64,000 bases of DNA from an uncultured Clostridia bacterium. GTDB taxonomy: Bacteria > Bacillota > Clostridia > UBA1381. Positions within the stretch are counted from its first letter, which is position 1, and each line of letters opens with the position of its first letter. Location of the stretch: contig CAKSDE010000004.1 of NCBI GenBank assembly GCA_934444735.1, positions 1-64,000 of the forward strand, written 5' to 3'. The notes below the pieces were generated by a model. The model worked only from the letters and a program-made list of their open reading frames with translations, did not search any database and was not told the origin of the DNA. Below, piece after piece: positions 60,201 through 64,000 of this stretch. Both the position numbers and the translations under genes were made by a program.

Positions 60201-61991
60201 GAGATGGTAAAATACACATCGATTTCAGATATTGAAACGGCATATTATACTCCGGTTAAGACCGATACGACATGGAGCTACACGACCGACAGCACAGATG
60301 GTACATTCAAGACCGTTACAACTCCGATTTCGGATATTGAGCTGTATGTTGATTTTGACGCGATAAATACGCACTTTGGCAAGGAGTATAATTTTAATAC
60401 CGAAGAATACGGCAACACATTTAATGCAGTTGCGAAGGATTCGACCCACCCGTCGGCAGGTTATGACGGATATAAGCTCTATGGCGATATAATGCGTGAG
60501 CTTATGGAAAACGATACAAGAGCGGCATTGAGATATGCGACCCGTCCGAGTGAGCCGATTGTAAAAAATGCGGAAATTTACGAAAAGTTTAATATGACCA
60601 AAACTCCGCTTTCTGTTGCCTCTTTGGAGGAAAGCGAGAATATGAGAGTTTCGGGCGAATATTATGATGAAACAGGATTTTTGAGCTTAAACGGCAGAAA
60701 AGTTGACGGCGTAACCTTTGAGGGACCGGCAACATTTGAGTATGACTTTGCAGGTCATGTATTCTATGCCGTGGCAGACAGCAAGGAAAAGCTTCTAAAA
60801 TATGCGACAATAGACGGTGCAGCATACTATTCGACTGCAAGATACTACAATAATACAATGCTTTCCGATTCGGAAAATCATACGTTTAAGGTAGTGCTCC
60901 CGGCAGGTGAGAAGATCTCGATTTCGGGATTCTACACAGATGAGGACGTACTTCTGAATAACTTTGAAAAGGACGGCAAATACACAGAGGTTGATCTGAC
61001 AAGTGCTGCAAATACTTACGGTGCGTATAAGACAGGGGACGGCACGGTATATTCGCAGGAGCATGATAAATACAGACTGGGCGAAATGCCGGATATGCTT
61101 ATATATTATAAAGAAGACGGCTATATCTATTCAAGCCCGAATGCGGACGAAATGTACGCTCATTTCAATTCCGCGGACTACACAGGCACACCGTTTAATC
61201 TTGAACAGCTTAAAAATAAGCGTTTCAGAGCAATTACGGCGGAAAGTGAGCTCACCAAGAACAGAAAGAATATCTGGAGTGACGCAAGCCTCATAGAGGA
61301 CGCAAATCTCGAGGCGGCAACCCCGAGCGTTGATGTTCCGAACGATATTTACGAAAAGCTGCATCTGCTTATTGCCTCAAACGGCGGCGATTATGCGGCT
61401 AAGGTAAGAGTGAATTATACCGACGGCACAAGCGATGTTATAGACTACACAATCTATAAATATAATAACGATGTATCGGCGGATTCTAAGGTGCAAAGAG
61501 TATTTGAGGGGTATGAGCTCAGCAATATGGGCGGTAATACATCGGGAAGAAAATATTATCTGAATGAGTACACTTTGGATATTCCGAGCCAAAAGAGAGT
61601 GGATTCGATAAGCTTTACCGATAAGAACAATTACAGAATATACGGCGTAACTTTGGAAAAAGCATATGAGAGCGGTCTTTATGACGTGACCTTCAAAAAG
61701 GACGCAAAGGCAGTGACCGACCTTGCAAAACATAAGGGTGAAACTTTAGACGTTGCCTTAAAGGCGGAAAAAGAAACAAAAGGTACCGTAATTCTGGCAA
61801 TCCGCTCGAATGACCGACTCGTATCGGTTAAGAGCATTGATGTTAATACCGTAAATTCGGCGGACTATATCAATATCATTGAAGATACTCTGGATATACC
61901 GAGTGAATACGGTGAGGGATACAGCATAAATGCATATCTCTGGAACGGTACGGCAGGTATTAAGCCATTGACGGTAAAAATAGAGAAATAA
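57273..61991 (+). CDS. Very large secreted SGNH/GDSL-type hydrolase with duplicated N-terminal modules
   Basis: A 1572-aa exported protein. Signal peptide (1-~30, VPVLAAAP); a short Ig-like stretch; two related ~200-aa beta-sandwich modules (FDYKCTNTSDKALRNYGGMK and FDYKSYSDKATWGNDNYEGT, both ending near LKWDG or LSKWDG) separated by a Big_5-like domain; then an SGNH esterase domain (about 805-1100) and ~450 residues of further beta domains. Active site: nucleophile S816 in FIGGSLTEGG, NVGNGGQGS (block II), YSGNDE (block III) and D1056-H1059 in DSTHP (block V). Block I reads GGSLT rather than GDSL. Probably deacetylates or de-esterifies a polysaccharide. GGAGG lies 7 nt before ATG 57273. A terminator follows. 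Confidence 0.88.
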   Translation: MEKKLLSGLTALIVAAQGFGVPVLAAAPAEVIGAARDIDKVIVSFDKDPGDIGAAVLASDMKDTGIVAEKDTDKLVISTDELAAGTYYLRVDAAKTKLYEFKINEMPGNWVTDSTAGSGKAVYHDSDNPDWIFMTGDENNIKTYTWTDTDGAEHSTKYSDTAAFLHDKNYAEYSYADADVEFDYKCTNTSDKALRNYGGMKIFLNASQNTGSVNQWATFIQSATGAYMISLGSQSNINLGVRLLKWDGQPDRKTTYGDGLQIGSELETEDGGATPLSDVINLSNYAPNKEYRFKAKTRIVAEGVNISFYAAEYTEDESGNKVLGDYSEVFSITDTDSPITDGTAYLLSMNGDGSAFLNSHLVKDIRIGNTVLEEIPVESLAVDKISATGDITIDFSNPVNAQTLDNIKVMTVGENPMEMSWITKTVDKDDPSLIRINLGDGLMPSDNGYYLKIGKGVTSEFGVQLDRQYDYIFTRDEFADEITADSDGRNSNWKVMTWDPIINSYVYDGGLFVSGSNPATSTAETNTGVTVPINAQVGVLYNSGYQNISYGDSSLVFDYKSYSDKATWGNDNYEGTSVYFNGKDFQRAGKSENITSASGAYVLTIGYYGAQVKLSKWDGAQKAMAPHIREVTNELASAALSSYTTGDTVRYKIDTENTDEGIVIDVYTAKVTDGEPGKFEKLLSYTDTDADRKTEGSFWFAASKSMTVYNYVNSTIIDNISYSSVSLTDLSKEAESIKNRIDTVYNSDNWDIYAEEIQSIKAGYDAYVSIVGGFDEDYAAKLNKLLTGKTNEEISRDCFAKLAQKDSLKIVFIGGSLTEGGAAYQEIFKNYIAEKSGVSADNITVINVGNGGQGSAWHQVRLYDEVMAENPDMVIIDYSGNDELYYAESNSMADGVQKAALAAEVTIRRLMNMENQPVIAFNVIPNKARIINKHLLNSGITHYLSNSNPKTIDYPTFMYTESVFKYYNVPVFDILDEMVKYTSISDIETAYYTPVKTDTTWSYTTDSTDGTFKTVTTPISDIELYVDFDAINTHFGKEYNFNTEEYGNTFNAVAKDSTHPSAGYDGYKLYGDIMRELMENDTRAALRYATRPSEPIVKNAEIYEKFNMTKTPLSVASLEESENMRVSGEYYDETGFLSLNGRKVDGVTFEGPATFEYDFAGHVFYAVADSKEKLLKYATIDGAAYYSTARYYNNTMLSDSENHTFKVVLPAGEKISISGFYTDEDVLLNNFEKDGKYTEVDLTSAANTYGAYKTGDGTVYSQEHDKYRLGEMPDMLIYYKEDGYIYSSPNADEMYAHFNSADYTGTPFNLEQLKNKRFRAITAESELTKNRKNIWSDASLIEDANLEAATPSVDVPNDIYEKLHLLIASNGGDYAAKVRVNYTDGTSDVIDYTIYKYNNDVSADSKVQRVFEGYELSNMGGNTSGRKYYLNEYTLDIPSQKRVDSISFTDKNNYRIYGVTLEKAYESGLYDVTFKKDAKAVTDLAKHKGETLDVALKAEKETKGTVILAIRSNDRLVSVKSIDVNTVNSADYINIIEDTLDIPSEYGEGYSINAYLWNGTAGIKPLTVKIEK

Positions 61992-61994
61992 TCG

Positions 61995-62031
61995 AATTTT
62001 ATGGCGGCGGAATATCCGCCGCCATAAAATT
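61995..62031 (+). terminator. Hairpin between the SGNH and beta-helix genes
   Basis: Perfect 17-bp stem AATTTTATGGCGGCGGA / TCCGCCGCCATAAAATT with a 3-nt loop, 4 nt after the SGNH stop codon. The T-run is short (TTTT then GGGG), so it may only partly terminate and so lower expression of the next gene. Confidence 0.75.
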
Positions 62032-62073
62032 TTGGGGTGAAAAGTAAAACGAAATTTTTTGTGGAGGAACAGT

Positions 62074-64000
62074 ATGAAAAGAACAGCAGCTTTATTTACG
62101 GCGGCGGTAATGGCTGCCGCGACCGGCGTGAGCGCCGGTAAATTGGGCATATACTTAAATGAGCCGCAGGATATACGCAGTATTTATGTGTCGGCGGCGG
62201 CAGCATCGGAGGGTACGGGAAGTAAGAGCGATCCGTTTAAGACTGTAGAGGCTGCGGTGAATTATATTTTCAAAAGAAGCTCCACCTTTGCCGGGTGCGA
62301 CGAGATACGTGTTATTTTGCGCGAAGGTACATACAGAATCGGTAATACGATAGATCTTGCATTCACGAGCAATACGTATATGCAGAAAAATAATACAAAG
62401 TTGACATTTACGGCATATGACGGCGAAAAGCCTGAGATTAAAGGCTCTGTGCCTTTGGATAAAACCGCATTTACTGCGGTGACAGATGAAAATATATTAA
62501 ACAGATTAGATGAAAATGCGAAAAACAGAATTGTGTGTATGAGCATTGCGGGATTGGGAGCAAAGGATAAGGATCCCGAAAATCCCGGCTTATATACCAA
62601 GCTTTATATAGATGATAAGGAACAGCAGATTGCCCAGTGGCCGAACGGGGACAATAATTATGAGGTTTTCCAAACGGTTGATGCGGGCGGACTTGGTGAT
62701 GACGCACCGGGCGGTACATTTTCCTATACCGCGAATAAGCGCAGCTGGGCTGATGCGTCAGATGGCGTCTGCTTGGGATATTTCGGGTATGATTACCGTC
62801 GGGAGGCGGTAAAAATTGCAAGCGTCGATGAGGAAAATTCAAAGATAACACTTGCTCACGGTACGGATTTCGGCTTGCAGAACAAGTACGATATGTCCAA
62901 GCGGTTTAAGGTGTACAATATTTTGGAGGAGCTGGACTCTCCGGGCGAGTGGTATATAGACCGCGAAAGCGAGATGCTCTACTATTACCCGACCGAGGAT
63001 TTTTCCGATGCCGAAATGGAACTTGCCGTCGGCGAGGATTATATGTTTGATTTGAAAAATGCGGCAAACGTTACATTCTCGGGGATTTCCTTTAAAAATA
63101 CCTGCGGCGGCATAATGTCGGGGTATCATTCAAAAAATAACAAAATCGAAAATATCGTGGTTGATTCATGTGATTTCGAGAATATCGGCAAGATTGCAAT
63201 GCTTTTTAACACCTACGATAATGCGGATTTTTACGATTCGGACAGTTTCAGAAACAGGATCGGAAATATTCACAATGTGCGGATTTCAAATAATATCTTC
63301 TATAATATGTATAATGCCGCCATTGAGATATACTCGGGAGATATAGAAACTACAACCGCGCACGGACTGGTGATGTACAATAATTATGTAAACCAACCAA
63401 ACCCGTACACTCTTTCTAAAAATGCGTTTGCAACGGTCGGCGCGGTGGGAGCCGAGATAAGAAATAACCTTTTCCATAATACACCGTTTCATGTATTGGG
63501 CGCGAGCGGCTCGGAGAATAAGATAACATATAATGAGGTTGTATCGACCGTGCGTGATACGACAGATTCGGGGAGCTTTTACGCAGGCAGGACGGTAATG
63601 CACAGGAATAATGAGTATGCGTATAATTTCTTTTATAAGACAAATCCTGAATCGGAAATTTTGATGCCGCGTGTACATAACAGGGCGATATACTTTGATG
63701 ACGGATATTCGGGTGGAATAGTACATCATAATATTGCAGCGGATGGGGATAAATCCTTTTTTACGAGTGGTTCGGGCACGAAGTACAGTGACAATATTTC
63801 GGTGGACTGCAAAAATGCGCTTATGATAAGTAACGAATGGAAGGGCATTAACAGATATTCGACTCTTATGGAATTTCGCGATTACGGCAAAGTGCTTACC
63901 GATGAGGAAAGGGCAAATCCGGAGAGTGTTGCGGTAAATGAGGCGGTAAAGGCGAAAACCGCGGCATTCTTGACAAAATTCCCGGAGATTGTTTCGGAGT
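62074..64000 (+). CDS. Secreted right-handed beta-helix protein (GH141-like), truncated by the window end
   Basis: Open reading frame from ATG 62074 through the last base, so at least 642 aa and incomplete. GGAGG is 8 nt before the ATG. Signal peptide (about 1-22, ATGVSAG), then YVSAAAASEGTGSKSDPFKT, RVILREGTYRIGNTIDL, YDGEKPEIKGSVPL and, near residues 283-300, ELDSPGEWYIDRESEMLYYY: the same sequence of landmarks as in the protein at 23809. Beta-helix coils follow, rich in asparagine turns (ISNNIFYNM, EIRNNLFHNT, VHHNIAADG). Probably a glycan-cleaving enzyme of the GH141-like group acting with the SGNH hydrolase upstream. The missing C-terminus may hold an anchor or binding domain. Confidence 0.87.
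   Translation, partial: MKRTAALFTAAVMAAATGVSAGKLGIYLNEPQDIRSIYVSAAAASEGTGSKSDPFKTVEAAVNYIFKRSSTFAGCDEIRVILREGTYRIGNTIDLAFTSNTYMQKNNTKLTFTAYDGEKPEIKGSVPLDKTAFTAVTDENILNRLDENAKNRIVCMSIAGLGAKDKDPENPGLYTKLYIDDKEQQIAQWPNGDNNYEVFQTVDAGGLGDDAPGGTFSYTANKRSWADASDGVCLGYFGYDYRREAVKIASVDEENSKITLAHGTDFGLQNKYDMSKRFKVYNILEELDSPGEWYIDRESEMLYYYPTEDFSDAEMELAVGEDYMFDLKNAANVTFSGISFKNTCGGIMSGYHSKNNKIENIVVDSCDFENIGKIAMLFNTYDNADFYDSDSFRNRIGNIHNVRISNNIFYNMYNAAIEIYSGDIETTTAHGLVMYNNYVNQPNPYTLSKNAFATVGAVGAEIRNNLFHNTPFHVLGASGSENKITYNEVVSTVRDTTDSGSFYAGRTVMHRNNEYAYNFFYKTNPESEILMPRVHNRAIYFDDGYSGGIVHHNIAADGDKSFFTSGSGTKYSDNISVDCKNALMISNEWKGINRYSTLMEFRDYGKVLTDEERANPESVAVNEAVKAKTAAFLTKFPEIVSE

Noticed and set aside
1..64000. 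tRNA, rRNA, prophage or transposase genes
   Set aside because: I looked in all gaps and found no cloverleaf, rRNA-like or transposase-like sequence; the repeats are the only mobile-looking DNA.

Overview
The window looks like chromosome of an anaerobic, spore-forming, Gram-positive Clostridia-type bacterium. spoIVB and spo0A lie side by side, three proteins carry or resemble S-layer homology (SLH) modules, most genes have strong GGAGG-type ribosome sites, and there is a glycyl-radical enzyme with its activase. Gene content points to breakdown of plant or host glycans: KDG kinase, KDPG aldolase, a GH29 fucosidase-like protein, two large secreted beta-helix proteins, a secreted SGNH hydrolase and four Gfo/Idh/MocA oxidoreductases. 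I see no rRNA, tRNA, phage or transposase gene.

Layout. 1-1.5 kb: a short-chain reductase embedded in a ~110-bp repeat array. 1.5-6 kb: vanZ-like, cardiolipin synthase, rRNA methyltransferase, ACT-domain, ribbon-helix-helix and SLOG proteins. 6.4-13 kb (minus): XRE regulator, KDG kinase, GH29, KDPG aldolase, a DUF975 membrane protein and a BlaI/BlaR1 operon. 13.2-17.1 kb: FAD oxidoreductase, two AraC-type regulators and a CorA-like transporter. 17.2-35.3 kb (plus): one long run of ten genes: three Gfo/Idh/MocA enzymes, glycyl-radical activase and enzyme, a secreted beta-helix protein, three more exported proteins (one with three SLH domains) and a fourth Gfo/Idh/MocA enzyme, closed by a terminator. 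35.4-44.5 kb: XRE/zinc-ribbon pair, PcrA helicase, SpoIVB, Spo0A, a second FAD oxidoreductase and a PHP protein. 44.6-52.3 kb: a surface-glycan operon behind a consensus promoter. 52.7-64 kb: purB, an SLH-cyclophilin fusion, an AraC regulator, a 1572-aa SGNH hydrolase and a second beta-helix protein that runs off the window.

A likely division of labour in the long operon (inference): the exported beta-helix and beta-sandwich proteins act on or bind a polysaccharide outside the cell, SLH domains hold some of them on the wall, the Gfo/Idh/MocA enzymes and glycyl-radical enzyme convert the released sugar inside, and the divergent AraC-type gene controls the set. Pectin-type substrates would fit the nearby KDG/KDPG enzymes, but nothing in the window proves the substrate.

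The most unusual signal is not a protein. Intergenic regions carry a dispersed family of structured elements built around one hairpin: CTYGRMGTAC, a 4-6 nt loop, then GTACGCCGTCGGG. Long forms (~110-240 bp) nest this hairpin, usually with a second one, inside an outer inverted repeat (GGGGATGTAAAAAA to TTTTTTCCTATCCCC, or AAAAAxxCGCACC to GCACGCxTTTTT). Short forms are ~110-bp units, several in tandem. Two ~40-bp mini-forms keep only the outer ends. Arms vary between copies but mostly still pair, and nearly all copies start within about 10 nt after a stop codon in the same orientation. This may be a mobile terminator-like element or a family of structured 3'-end RNAs; I do not recognise it.
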